DNA of 53,663 bases from Magnetococcales bacterium (lineage in GTDB: Bacteria > Pseudomonadota > Magnetococcia > Magnetococcales > JADFWT01). A program made the translations under genes and the position numbers. The number at the start of each line of letters is the position of its first letter. The stretch's first letter is position 1. The notes below the pieces were generated by a model. It was not told the origin of the DNA. It ran no database searches and saw nothing but the letters and a program-made list of their open reading frames with translations. Below, one piece after another: positions 1 to 8,455 of the stretch. The stretch covers positions 1 to 53,663 of the forward strand of contig JADFWT010000006.1 of NCBI GenBank assembly GCA_015233785.1, read 5' to 3'.

Positions 1-1
1 C

Positions 2-1258
2 GCCTATACCGGCCTCGCACCATCCCTCTGTCGGTGGGAATCCGGCACCATGAAAGTGCTCTACAACCCTAAAGGAGCCCCCAAGGCGCTCAGCGCCTAT
101 ACGATGATCCAGTTGATCGAAAAGGGGTTCAGCCAGTGGGAGAGCGCCAGCCGTATCAAAGTCTATGTCCAGGGCATCACCAGCAAAGGCATCAAGGAGA
201 TCCCAGAAGGGTATGTACTCTTCTATTGGGGTGATCTGGAGTCACTGGGGCGGGGGGGATGCAACGCCTGTTCCACCATCTCGCAACGGCGGCTGGGCTA
301 CAACACCTGCCTCAAGGGGCATATGAAGCTCTCCACCAAACGCCGCTTTTGGGAAAATCGCACCGACAGCAATAACGAAAAACGCTTTGTGCGCGCTCTG
401 ACCCACGAGTTGGGTCATGTGCTGGGATTGGGCCACTCGGAGCACCCCTACTCCATCATGTACGCCAATCCCTACAACGATATCGCCACCATCACCGATG
501 ACGACGTGGAAGGAATCCAGGCACTCTATGGACGCGCTCCACGACCCTTTCAGCTTTTCAAACCCATTACCGACCTGATCCACCGCACGCCGCCCCATCC
601 TGCGGCCAAATGGATCAAAGCTGAGATTTTCGACCGCGCCGAAGAGAAGGGCGCCAGCCTGATCTCTCAGGTGGATGAAACCACCCCCATAAGCAAAGAG
701 CGCATCATGCTCAAGGTGCGCTTCCGAGGGCTGAGAAAGGGCCGCCCACTTACCGTACTGGTCATCGATCCATTTGGTCACGAACGCAATCGACACACCT
801 TTTCCATCAATTTTCCCAACGGCTGGGTCGCGGTCACCGGACTCACATCGGTGAAAGAGATCCGCTCCATTCCCGGCCAGTGGCATATCATGGGACAACT
901 GGAGGGGAAACGGGCGTTTCTCAAGACCATCCCCTCCCGCTCGGCCCCATTCTGGAATCAGCCGCCACGCACCCGCATGGCGTTTGATCGCATACGTGGC
1001 CGTGCACCACTCTCTGTGCAGGCTACCTTCAAGGCGGTGGATCCCGAGGGAGATAGCATCTCCAGCACATGGCATATTCCCGGCCTACGCAAGCCAAAAC
1101 GCTTCCTGAACCAGAACCGCATTCAGCACAGCTTCACCTTGCGTAAACCGGGCAAATACACCCTCTTTATCGCCGTCAACGATGACGCCAAACTCTATGG
1201 CCGTGCCGGTGTGGGCTTCCGGCGTCTGCTGCACCAAGAATTCATCGTCGATCCATAG
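2..1258 (+). CDS. Secreted matrixin-like zinc metalloprotease with C-terminal PKD-like domain (5' partial)
   Basis: This is probably an extracytoplasmic zinc peptidase. It carries the extended zinc motif HELGHVLGLGH, followed about 7 residues later by the Met-turn SIMY, which is the metzincin/matrixin signature. The reading frame stays open to the first base. The residues before the ATG at 50 (ending in CRWESGT, then MKVLYN) look like the usual start of a matrixin catalytic domain, so the ATG at 50 is read as internal. The true start and signal peptide would lie outside the window. Downstream of the catalytic domain (about residues 1-165 from that Met) is a region of unclear fold. The last 90 residues (RAPLSVQATF to AVNDDA) look like a PKD/Ig-type beta-sandwich. 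The stop lies 6 bases from the stop of the convergent TPR gene. The substrate is unknown. The protease family call is firm; the PKD call is moderate. Confidence 0.8.
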   Translation, partial: AYTGLAPSLCRWESGTMKVLYNPKGAPKALSAYTMIQLIEKGFSQWESASRIKVYVQGITSKGIKEIPEGYVLFYWGDLESLGRGGCNACSTISQRRLGYNTCLKGHMKLSTKRRFWENRTDSNNEKRFVRALTHELGHVLGLGHSEHPYSIMYANPYNDIATITDDDVEGIQALYGRAPRPFQLFKPITDLIHRTPPHPAAKWIKAEIFDRAEEKGASLISQVDETTPISKERIMLKVRFRGLRKGRPLTVLVIDPFGHERNRHTFSINFPNGWVAVTGLTSVKEIRSIPGQWHIMGQLEGKRAFLKTIPSRSAPFWNQPPRTRMAFDRIRGRAPLSVQATFKAVDPEGDSISSTWHIPGLRKPKRFLNQNRIQHSFTLRKPGKYTLFIAVNDDAKLYGRAGVGFRRLLHQEFIVDP

Positions 1259-1264
1259 ATGCCA

Positions 1265-2620
1265 TCAATCCTTGTCTTTTTTTTCGGGGGGCACATAACT
1301 TGGAAAACTGAGAAACAGATCGCGCACCCGGCCAGAGAACATAATATAAAGCAATACCAATGCATTGCCGCCCAAGAAAAGTAGAGGAACCAACGGGAAC
1401 GTATGCAGGGTGTCACCATGATCGTACAGAATCAGGCCAGAGTCGATCACGATGGCCAACATCAGGAGCCAGCGCCCCAACCGCCATAGCCGACGAACTT
1501 TAGGGCCCGCCTCCGGCAGACGACTGCCCACCGCAAAGCCCACCACCATCGGAAAGATATCCCCCACCAGATAGATCGGCTGTTCCAGCGCCCAGCCCAC
1601 CACCCATGGTGTACGACCAAAGACCCCCAAAATCAGCAAAAGAACGTGACGCATCTGGTAGAACATCGCCAACCACAACAACGGCGGCACCTTCAACACG
1701 TCCAGCAGAGGGTTGTAGTAGCTCACCGGATAGCGGGTGCGCCATGTCTCCTCTTGGGGCTTCTCGACCGGCGCCAACGGGGGAGCCTTCTCCTGCTCTT
1801 CTTCCGCTTTCACCTTCTCTTCTTCCGCACTCACCTTGTCGATGTCGCCATCACCGGCCTGCCCTTCTGTACTGGTCTCTTCCATCTCCGGAGCTGGCTG
1901 ATGGCGCCCAAAGAGCCCCTTTTCGAGAATCTCTTGAGCATCCTCCTCTTCAACGCCCAGATAAGTGCGCATGGGATCCGGTACATTGGAACGCAGCCGG
2001 GCCGCCACAGCGGGATCATAACGGTCACTGAGCTCAAACTCTTTAAAGGTCGCCTCCAGATTCTGCTTGGCCAACTCATAATCGGGCCGAACTTCCAAAG
2101 AGCGGCGAAACATCTGGATCGCCTCCACATACTCCCCTTTGGTACGAAGACAGTGGCCAAGATTGTTCAGCGCCAGTACCAGCTTGGGCTGGACATCTAC
2201 CACCTTGCGGAAAAAATCCGTGGCCTGATCAAGCTGCCCAGTCTCCAGAAACAGCAAGCCAAGGTTGTTCATCGCCTCCACCAAATCAGGCTGAATCTCC
2301 AGCGCCATCTCATACTGGGGAATCGCCTCCTCGGCCCGACCCAGGGCACGCAGAGTTTCGGCCAGATTATTATAGTACATGGCCTGATCGGGTCGCACCT
2401 GAATCGCCCGCTGAATCAGCTCCAATGCCCGATCATCACGACCCGCCTGATGGGCAATCACACCCAGAAGATGCAATGCATCGGGATAATCCGGCTCTAC
2501 CGTCAATATCTGCCGGTAGATATCCCGGGCCTTCTCAAGCTCCCCATTCTGGTGGTGATCGATGGCGACCTGAATCGCCTCTTCGATGGTCATGGTCTGG
2601 GTCTGATCAGTACTTGCCAT
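1265..2620 (-). CDS. TPR-repeat protein with C-terminal membrane segments
   Basis: The 451-residue protein has about five tetratricopeptide repeats in its first 190 residues, with repeated A..LL..L, A...Y..AL and NNL patterns. A charged Glu/Lys-rich linker follows at about 235-285, then a C-terminal third (about 305-440) with three or four hydrophobic segments, ending in a lysine-rich tail. The TPR part is predicted to sit on the cytoplasmic side as a protein-binding scaffold, but topology is inferred. It starts at the ATG at 2620 with only a weak upstream GGA-type ribosome site. It is monocistronic and convergent with the metalloprotease. No enzymatic domain is visible, and no partner can be named. 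Confidence 0.75.
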   Translation of the reverse strand: MASTDQTQTMTIEEAIQVAIDHHQNGELEKARDIYRQILTVEPDYPDALHLLGVIAHQAGRDDRALELIQRAIQVRPDQAMYYNNLAETLRALGRAEEAIPQYEMALEIQPDLVEAMNNLGLLFLETGQLDQATDFFRKVVDVQPKLVLALNNLGHCLRTKGEYVEAIQMFRRSLEVRPDYELAKQNLEATFKEFELSDRYDPAVAARLRSNVPDPMRTYLGVEEEDAQEILEKGLFGRHQPAPEMEETSTEGQAGDGDIDKVSAEEEKVKAEEEQEKAPPLAPVEKPQEETWRTRYPVSYYNPLLDVLKVPPLLWLAMFYQMRHVLLLILGVFGRTPWVVGWALEQPIYLVGDIFPMVVGFAVGSRLPEAGPKVRRLWRLGRWLLMLAIVIDSGLILYDHGDTLHTFPLVPLLFLGGNALVLLYIMFSGRVRDLFLSFPSYVPPEKKDKD

Positions 2621-2881
2621 TTGTGTTTCCGTCCGTTACGCCCGCCTGTTGGTCCAATCTGCCGGTCCATCCAATAGGATCCTGAAATCCAGACTCTGAT
2701 TGTAAGACTAGCCGCCCAAGGTTTCACCCCCCGCCCGTCAAATCCGCACCATAATTAAATTTATGTATGGATGATAAGTTTTTTTGTTGCAGAATATTAG
2801 ACTATTCTGATACTCTGTTTCCAGCATTGAGGACAACACTGGATAAGCACTCGCAACGCAACCGATTTAAGGGGAAAAATT

Positions 2882-3022
2882 ATGGATCGTTTTAAAATTG
2901 AGATTGCCGAAGCCGGTTACAGCATCCGTGACAACGAAGAGAACATCAACATTATCGAAGGCGTGTCCGACTGGAGCATCGCCTGTGAACTGCAAGAGAT
3001 GGTCGCCGGCGAGTCCGAGTAA
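2882..3022 (+). CDS. Small acidic protein of 46 residues, unknown
   Basis: An ATG at 2882 is preceded 8 bases upstream by AAGGGG, a good ribosome binding site. The 46-codon frame is strongly acidic, starts MDRFKIEIAEAGY and ends in VAGESE. It has no signal peptide or membrane segment. It lies alone downstream of a 260-base AT-rich intergenic region and is followed 73 bases later by a second small frame on the same strand. No family is recognised. A leader or precursor peptide is possible, but no modifying enzyme is adjacent. The start signal and the coding-like composition are the only support. Confidence 0.5.
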   Translation: MDRFKIEIAEAGYSIRDNEENINIIEGVSDWSIACELQEMVAGESE

Positions 3023-3095
3023 CCCCAACAGTCTCACACCTGTTACGCCTTTTGATAAACACTCAGTGATCCATTGAGGGAACGAGATAACCACT

Positions 3096-3248
3096 ATGAA
3101 CAAGCGTTCAGATTCCATGATCATTTCCGCCCGTGACAGGCTTTGTCAGTGCATCGGCGCAGGTATGGTTGTTGTTGGCGCCTTTGGTCTAGTCCTTCTC
3201 CCTAGAGTCATCTCATGGTCCCTGGCCGACCGTTTGCCGCTCTATTAA
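3096..3248 (+). CDS. Small single-pass membrane protein of 50 residues, unknown
   Basis: A 50-codon frame starts at the ATG at 3096. It has a basic N-terminus (MNKRSDSM), two closely spaced cysteines (CQC), one hydrophobic helix (about residues 21-40, GAGMVVVGAFGLVLL) and a short polar tail. This is the shape of a small inner-membrane protein. The upstream ribosome site is weak (GAGGGAACGAG lies 12-22 bases away). It follows the 46-residue acidic frame and may be cotranscribed with it. No family is recognised, and it could be a chance frame. Confidence 0.4.
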   Translation: MNKRSDSMIISARDRLCQCIGAGMVVVGAFGLVLLPRVISWSLADRLPLY

Positions 3249-3338
3249 GGGTCTCGGATCCTGTTGAAACAAGATTGCCCTGGGTCATAGTCCAAGGGGT
3301 GAACCTCTCTCCCCAATGGCCTCCACCCTCCGGCTTTG

Positions 3339-4394
3339 TTATGCCAGATCCTGCCAGCTCACTTTTCCACCTTGGCGAAGCGCCTGCTTGGTCGTGCGCC
3401 CCACCACCAACTGAATCAAGTTGGGAGGGATGCCGCCGGATGGCCGTAAAGCAATCAGATCCGCCTCACCGATGAGCTGTCCAGCCGCAAGATCCCGTTT
3501 TAAATAGAGACTTCGCCTCGCCACAGCCCGCGTATCGGCCTCTTCCGGAACCGGAGCTTTGATACCATCTCCCAACGCCGATTCAACAATACGAATGCCC
3601 CGAGCCAGAGCCGTCATCTCATCCGGGGTGATGGATGCAGTGTGGTCCGGGCCGGGAAGCGCCTTATCCAGCGTAAAGTGCTTCTCCACAATACAGGCCC
3701 CCAACGCCACCGCCGCAAAAGCGGATTCCAAACCCGGCGTGTGGTCCGAATAGCCCACAGGCACCCCAAATGCTCCAGCCATCATGGGAATGGCGCGCAA
3801 ATTGGCGCTTTTCGGATCTGCCGGATAGTTGGACGTACACTGCAACAGCGCCAGATCCTCACATCCCGCCTGCCGCAACACCCGCACCGCCTCATCCACT
3901 TCGGCCAGTGTGGCCATCCCGGTAGAGAGAATCACCGGTTTACCCTGACGCGCCACATGGGCCAAAAGCGGGTGATTGGTGATCTCGCCGGAAGGAATTT
4001 TAAAGAGAGGAACCTCCAAAGTCGCCAATAGATCGACACTGTGGTGATCAAACGGCGTGGAGAAAAACAGAATGCCCTGATCACAGGCATGGCGCTGCAA
4101 CTCAGCAAAGGCCCGATCCGGCAGTTCCAGAGCACGCACCATATCAAGCTGGCTCTCATCAGCGCCGGTGGAACGCTTCTGATAGGCCGCCTTGGGCGCT
4201 TCGGCCGCAATGACCTGTTCTGACTTAAAAGTCTGAAACTTAACCGCATCGGCCCCCGCCGCCCGAGCCGCATCAATCAGGCTGCGAGCCAGTGTCATAT
4301 CGCCATTATGATTCACACCCACTTCGGCGATCAAAAAACAGGGACGACCCGGACCGATCTTCAGATGGCCCGTACGTATCACACGATTTGACAT
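3339..4394 (-). CDS. neuB: NeuB-family sialic-acid-type synthase (N-acetylneuraminate / legionaminate / pseudaminate synthase)
   Basis: The protein condenses phosphoenolpyruvate with a 6-carbon N-acyl sugar to make a nonulosonic acid for glycoconjugates. The TIM-barrel NeuB domain spans about residues 15-260 (FLIAEVGVNHNG, DAVKFQTF, STPFD, KIPSGEI, STGMA, LLQCTSNYP, GYSDHT, EKHFT). A C-terminal antifreeze-like SAF domain follows (RRSLYLKRDLAAGQ, LIALRPSGGI). The full length is 351 residues, as usual for the family. I chose the second ATG, at 4394, because GGAAGG sits 6 bases before it; the ATG at 4400 abuts that site. The sequence alone does not separate sialic, legionaminic and pseudaminic acid. 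No CMP-transferase or other pathway gene is adjacent, so the rest of the pathway must lie elsewhere. Confidence 0.9.
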   Translation of the reverse strand: MSNRVIRTGHLKIGPGRPCFLIAEVGVNHNGDMTLARSLIDAARAAGADAVKFQTFKSEQVIAAEAPKAAYQKRSTGADESQLDMVRALELPDRAFAELQRHACDQGILFFSTPFDHHSVDLLATLEVPLFKIPSGEITNHPLLAHVARQGKPVILSTGMATLAEVDEAVRVLRQAGCEDLALLQCTSNYPADPKSANLRAIPMMAGAFGVPVGYSDHTPGLESAFAAVALGACIVEKHFTLDKALPGPDHTASITPDEMTALARGIRIVESALGDGIKAPVPEEADTRAVARRSLYLKRDLAAGQLIGEADLIALRPSGGIPPNLIQLVVGRTTKQALRQGGKVSWQDLA

Positions 4395-4600
4395 ACTCAT
4401 CCTTCCACTCTGAATGCGCCCAAGGCGACATCATCGTCGCATCCCGTTGGAAAATCACCGTTTCATCAACCTGACAGACCATATGCCGGAGCATTAAAGA
4501 TCGACCTCGACTTGGACATACAAGTTGAATGATTTGATATTTTTATACAAAATTGAGATATTACAAAGAAATATCAGGCTCTACAGCAGGGATTAACAGC

Positions 4601-6808
4601 ATGGCCCATATTCGCAAAATCAAGGTTGCCAACGGTATTTTCTGGGTAGAGATTCAGGAAATCGACTTCCGGTTGCTCTGCGGCTGTCCGGCCGATAGCG
4701 TCAAGCATCTCCTGAAACGTGGCCTGATCATGCCGGTGGAGCAAGATGGCGTAACCTATGAAAGTGGCCCCAATGCCATTTTGCTCTCCGATGTCCTGAT
4801 TCAAAACGGCGACCTCTGCAATCTGGCCGAATTCCCGGTACTACAGATGCTCTACCGCCAGGGCATGATCCTACCCGGCCACCCCAACAATACCGGACGC
4901 AAGCCCCTCTTGATCGGCTCGACCGGGCAGGTGGCGGCACAGATGGATTATATCTACCGGGGCAACTACGGACTCACCAACGAAAAAGAGATTCTGGAAG
5001 CCGGTATCGGGCCGGATGAGGCCAAACGCATGATGGCGCTCAAACTGCAATTTGCCTTCGGGAGTATCCGCCCCAGCGAGGAGCTACTGGATGTTCGTGT
5101 GATCCACAGCACCGATCCAACCACCATCGTCGATGGTGTTGAGATGCAACGACTGGCCCTGAACCACTTTGCACTACGCTATCAAGGCGAAGAGATAGAG
5201 ATTGATCTCAATCTGGAATCCAACGCCTCCTATGCCCTGCCCTATCCGCTGAGCTACCACAAAACGCCTCGTGAGTATTTCGGTATTATCCATGCCGGTG
5301 AAGGCGACGGTTGGGATATCAATCGCCCTACCATGTCCAGCATTCTTATGTTTCAGGGAAAAATCTATCTCATTGATGCCGGCCCCAATCTCCACTACAG
5401 CCTGACGGCGCTCGGCATCGATATCAACGAAATTGAGGGGATTTTTCATACCCACGCCCACGATGACCACTTCTGCGGCATCACCACTCTGATTCGGGCC
5501 GGACATCGCATCAAGTATTACGCCACGCCGCTGGTGCGCGCCTCGGTCACCAAAAAGCTCTCGGCACTGCTCTCTCTGGAAGAGGGGTTCTTCGACCACT
5601 ATTTCGAAGTCCACGATCTGACCTTTGACCAGTGGAACGATATGGATGGCCTGGAGGTAAAACCAATCTTCTCGCCCCATCCGGTGGAGACCAATATCTA
5701 CCTGTTTCGCACCCTCTGGGAGGATGGCTACCGCTCCTATGCCCACTACGCCGATATTGTCGCCCTGGATGTGTTGCAACGGATGGTAGACCCCAAAGCC
5801 AACGGGCCCTGCGATATCTCCCAAGACTACTTCAACCGGGTGCGTGATGAATATCTCATCCCGGCGGATATAAAAAAGATCGATATCGGCGGCGGCATGA
5901 TTCATGGCGTCGCCAAGGATTTTACTGAGGATCAGTCGAAAAAAATCATCCTATCCCACACTTCTCTAAAGCTAACAGCCCGAGAAAAAGAGGTGGGATC
6001 CAGCTCACCATTCGGCACCATCGATGTCCTGATTCCCAACCACACCGATCATGTCCGGCGCATCGCCTTTAAATTTCTCCATGCCTATTTCATGTCGATC
6101 CCGGAACATCTGCTCAACATTGTGCTAAACAATCCAGTCGTTCACTTCAGCCCCGGCTCTATCCTGTTGAAAAAAGGCCAAGTAAACCAGGACATCTATC
6201 TCATTATCACCGGTAGCGTTGAGGTGATATGGCCCGATCAGGAGATGGCCAGCACCCTCCCTTCCGGGGCGTTGATCGGTGAGTACGACGGACTCCTCAC
6301 CCTGAAGTCACGAGGCACCTATCACGCCGTGAGCTATGTGCAGGCACTGCGTATTCCGTGCAGCCTCTACAGTGCATTCATTAAACGCAATAAGCTCTTC
6401 TCCAAGGTGGAGCGAGTGCATACAAATCACCAATTTTTGCAGCAAACCTGGCTCTTTCAAGAGGAGATCTCCTACGCCACCCAGAACCGTATCGCCATCG
6501 CCATGGAACGCCTTACCTACCCCAAGACCGGCACAAAGCTGATTGTGGATGATGAGTGCGCCCTCTATCTGGTCATCAGCGGCGAGCTCTCCAGAATGCA
6601 CAAGGGAAAAGAGCTGGAACGCCTAAAGCCTAAATCATTCTACGGTGAAGAGGATATGATCGATAAACCGCACACCCGCTGCCACTTTCGCACCTTGGGT
6701 GAGGTGGAACTCTATAAGATTCCCTGCACCATTCTGAAAGATATTCCCATCGTGCGCTGGAAGCTGTTTGAGATGCATGCCAAGCGGGTACGCATGGGCG
6801 CGGTGTAA
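4601..6808 (+). CDS. Metallo-beta-lactamase-fold protein fused to two cyclic-nucleotide-binding domains
   Basis: This is a soluble protein of 735 residues. An N-terminal region of about 200 residues has no family I can name. The metallo-beta-lactamase fold at about 225-500 has the metal ligand motif HTHAHDDHFCG (about 283-293) and later His/Asp positions (IDIGGGMIHG, SHTSL). The C-terminus has two cNMP-binding beta-rolls at about 520-620 and 640-730, recognisable by SPGSILLKKGQVNQDIYLI and by GELSRMHKGKELERL with FYGEED. The start is the ATG at 4601 (AGGG about 11 bases upstream). An in-frame TTG at 4553 would add 16 residues but has no ribosome site. The architecture suggests hydrolase activity gated by cyclic nucleotide; ligand and substrate are unknown. 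It is divergent from neuB and convergent with the glycyl radical operon. Confidence 0.8.
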   Translation: MAHIRKIKVANGIFWVEIQEIDFRLLCGCPADSVKHLLKRGLIMPVEQDGVTYESGPNAILLSDVLIQNGDLCNLAEFPVLQMLYRQGMILPGHPNNTGRKPLLIGSTGQVAAQMDYIYRGNYGLTNEKEILEAGIGPDEAKRMMALKLQFAFGSIRPSEELLDVRVIHSTDPTTIVDGVEMQRLALNHFALRYQGEEIEIDLNLESNASYALPYPLSYHKTPREYFGIIHAGEGDGWDINRPTMSSILMFQGKIYLIDAGPNLHYSLTALGIDINEIEGIFHTHAHDDHFCGITTLIRAGHRIKYYATPLVRASVTKKLSALLSLEEGFFDHYFEVHDLTFDQWNDMDGLEVKPIFSPHPVETNIYLFRTLWEDGYRSYAHYADIVALDVLQRMVDPKANGPCDISQDYFNRVRDEYLIPADIKKIDIGGGMIHGVAKDFTEDQSKKIILSHTSLKLTAREKEVGSSSPFGTIDVLIPNHTDHVRRIAFKFLHAYFMSIPEHLLNIVLNNPVVHFSPGSILLKKGQVNQDIYLIITGSVEVIWPDQEMASTLPSGALIGEYDGLLTLKSRGTYHAVSYVQALRIPCSLYSAFIKRNKLFSKVERVHTNHQFLQQTWLFQEEISYATQNRIAIAMERLTYPKTGTKLIVDDECALYLVISGELSRMHKGKELERLKPKSFYGEEDMIDKPHTRCHFRTLGEVELYKIPCTILKDIPIVRWKLFEMHAKRVRMGAV

Positions 6809-6841
6809 AGAAGATCACTCTGATATCAACACTCCGACACT

Positions 6842-7801
6842 TCATGGCCGGGCATTAAAGAGAAGTTCCGCGCAACGCTGCGCCTCTTCTGCGGTCATAT
6901 ACCCACGAGATGGGTAGCGAGCAACGCGTCCAGCTCCGGGAATCTCTGAGCCGAAAAGCGCCCCCCTGTCCCGACTCATGGGGTTGTATGGCAGCAGCGA
7001 ACAGTTACCCACTTGATGACGGCGCAAAAAGGCCCCCAACTGGATGAGGTTTTCACGCCTGTCGGTAATGCCGGGGATCAGAGGAATACGAGGGCGGATC
7101 GGGATGGTGGCTTCCTGATTAAGACGGATAAAGTTATCCAGGATACGTCGATTGGAGCGACCGGTATGGCGACGACTTTCGGCCTCATCCATCAACTTTA
7201 GATCAAAGTAGATAAGATCCAAATAGGGCAAAATCAGATGCTGAAAACGGTCATAGTCAAAATGGCCGCAACTCTCCAGAGCAGTATGAATGCCCCGCGC
7301 CTTGAGCCCTCTGAGCAGGAGATGCAAAAACGCCATCTGGGCCGTGGGTTCGCCGCCTGAACAGGTCACCCCTCCGCCGCTGCTGAGAAAAAAAGGCGCA
7401 TCAATCAGCACCCGTTCCAACAGTTCATCAACCTCCATCCACCAACCGGAAGGGCGCAGTGCCCCACTCGGGCAGTGGGAAAAGCAAGCATCGCAACGAG
7501 CACAGCGCGCGTGCTGCACCTGGATTGAAACCTCTCCCGGCATCAGGCATCCGCTCTCACACCGGGAGAGGCAGGGAGCACCACAGCGTTCCGTTCGGCA
7601 ACGCCCGACCTCAAACAGCAGGGATGCCCTGGAAGCCAACCCCTCAAGATTGTGGCACCAAGAGCATGAGAGCGGACACCCTTTGAAAAACAGCGTAGTA
7701 CGGATGCCTGGACCATCCTCACTGCTGTTGCGCTTTATATCAAACAGCAACCCCTTCGGACCATCGTCCATTACAAACGGCGCTTCTCCCTCTAAACTCA
7801 T
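6842..7801 (-). CDS. Glycyl-radical-enzyme activating enzyme (radical SAM)
   Basis: The protein uses S-adenosylmethionine and a [4Fe-4S] cluster to place the glycyl radical on its partner, the glycyl radical enzyme of the same operon. The radical SAM cluster motif CPLSCSWC (CX3CX2C, about residues 42-49) follows the usual DGPGIRTTLFFKGC context. A cysteine-rich insertion (about 68-112, including CARCDACFSHCPSGA) would bind extra ferredoxin-type clusters, as in activases of glycerol-dehydratase and benzylsuccinate-synthase type rather than classic PflA. SSGGGVTCSGGEP is the SAM-binding GGE-type motif. The start is the ATG at 7801, sharing one base with the upstream stop (TGATG), which implies translational coupling. 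It is the last gene of a four-gene operon. Confidence 0.9.
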   Translation of the reverse strand: MSLEGEAPFVMDDGPKGLLFDIKRNSSEDGPGIRTTLFFKGCPLSCSWCHNLEGLASRASLLFEVGRCRTERCGAPCLSRCESGCLMPGEVSIQVQHARCARCDACFSHCPSGALRPSGWWMEVDELLERVLIDAPFFLSSGGGVTCSGGEPTAQMAFLHLLLRGLKARGIHTALESCGHFDYDRFQHLILPYLDLIYFDLKLMDEAESRRHTGRSNRRILDNFIRLNQEATIPIRPRIPLIPGITDRRENLIQLGAFLRRHQVGNCSLLPYNPMSRDRGALFGSEIPGAGRVARYPSRGYMTAEEAQRCAELLFNARP

Positions 7802-8439
7802 CAACGGGCAATGGCAAGCGTCTCTGTGACGGCGCTCTCCAGATTGGTGGCGACGGCTCCCAACTTGAAGAGATGTCCCGTATTGCCGGTCAACTGCACC
7901 ACATTATCTAACAGCAGCCCCACCATATCGGCATTGCCGCGACTCACCAGACTGACGATAGAGGCGCTATCCTTGAAGCGGATGATCAAATCCACCGCGT
8001 TAGGATTCTGCTCCATTCGGTCGGCCTCCTCCTCATTCAGCACCCCGGATTCAATGATGGCATCCGGGTTGAGAATCTTCTTTCCAAACAACCAATAACG
8101 CTTACGGAACAGCTTGTCAGGATTCGGACAGAAATGAAACCAAACGTTCATGTCGTCACCGCGGGTTTTGGTACGGATCAGAAATTTGCCCTGGTAAAAT
8201 CTCACCCCATCCGGAGCATCAGGATCAACAAAGACGAATGCATCTTTGAACATCCTGTTGGCTCTCTCCACCTGTCGATTATTGAGCAAAGAGTCGCGAA
8301 ACAGAATGGCAAAGCCCCACTCCAACGCCGTGGCCATCACCTGGGCCAGCGCCCGCCCCGCCAGCCTCTCAAGATACTTCTGATTAAGACCCAGAATCTT
8401 TTCAAGCCCCTGGGGGAAACGCGGAAATCCTGCATGCAT
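7801..8439 (-). CDS. SCP2-like small protein in glycyl radical operon
   Basis: The 212-residue protein is soluble, with no signal peptide. The C-terminal half (VDLIIRFKDSASIVSLVSRG, then a helix, then GHLFKLGAVATNLES) resembles the SCP2 sterol-carrier fold: a beta-sheet, a G-x-x-D helix pair and a terminal Leu-rich helix. That would give a hydrophobic ligand pocket. The assignment is by eye and only moderate. I chose the ATG at 8439 because GGGAGAG lies about 7 bases upstream; a longer frame would run back into the end of the glycyl radical enzyme. It lies 16 bases after that enzyme and overlaps the activase by one base, so the three are almost surely co-expressed. It might bind or deliver a hydrophobic substrate or product. 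Confidence 0.6.
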   Translation of the reverse strand: MHAGFPRFPQGLEKILGLNQKYLERLAGRALAQVMATALEWGFAILFRDSLLNNRQVERANRMFKDAFVFVDPDAPDGVRFYQGKFLIRTKTRGDDMNVWFHFCPNPDKLFRKRYWLFGKKILNPDAIIESGVLNEEEADRMEQNPNAVDLIIRFKDSASIVSLVSRGNADMVGLLLDNVVQLTGNTGHLFKLGAVATNLESAVTETLAIAR

Positions 8440-8455
8440 AAGATCTCTCCCGAAA

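Noticed and set aside
1646-2677. 343-codon plus-strand frame opposite the TPR gene
   Set aside because: It is antisense to clear TPR repeats and its own repeats simply mirror them.
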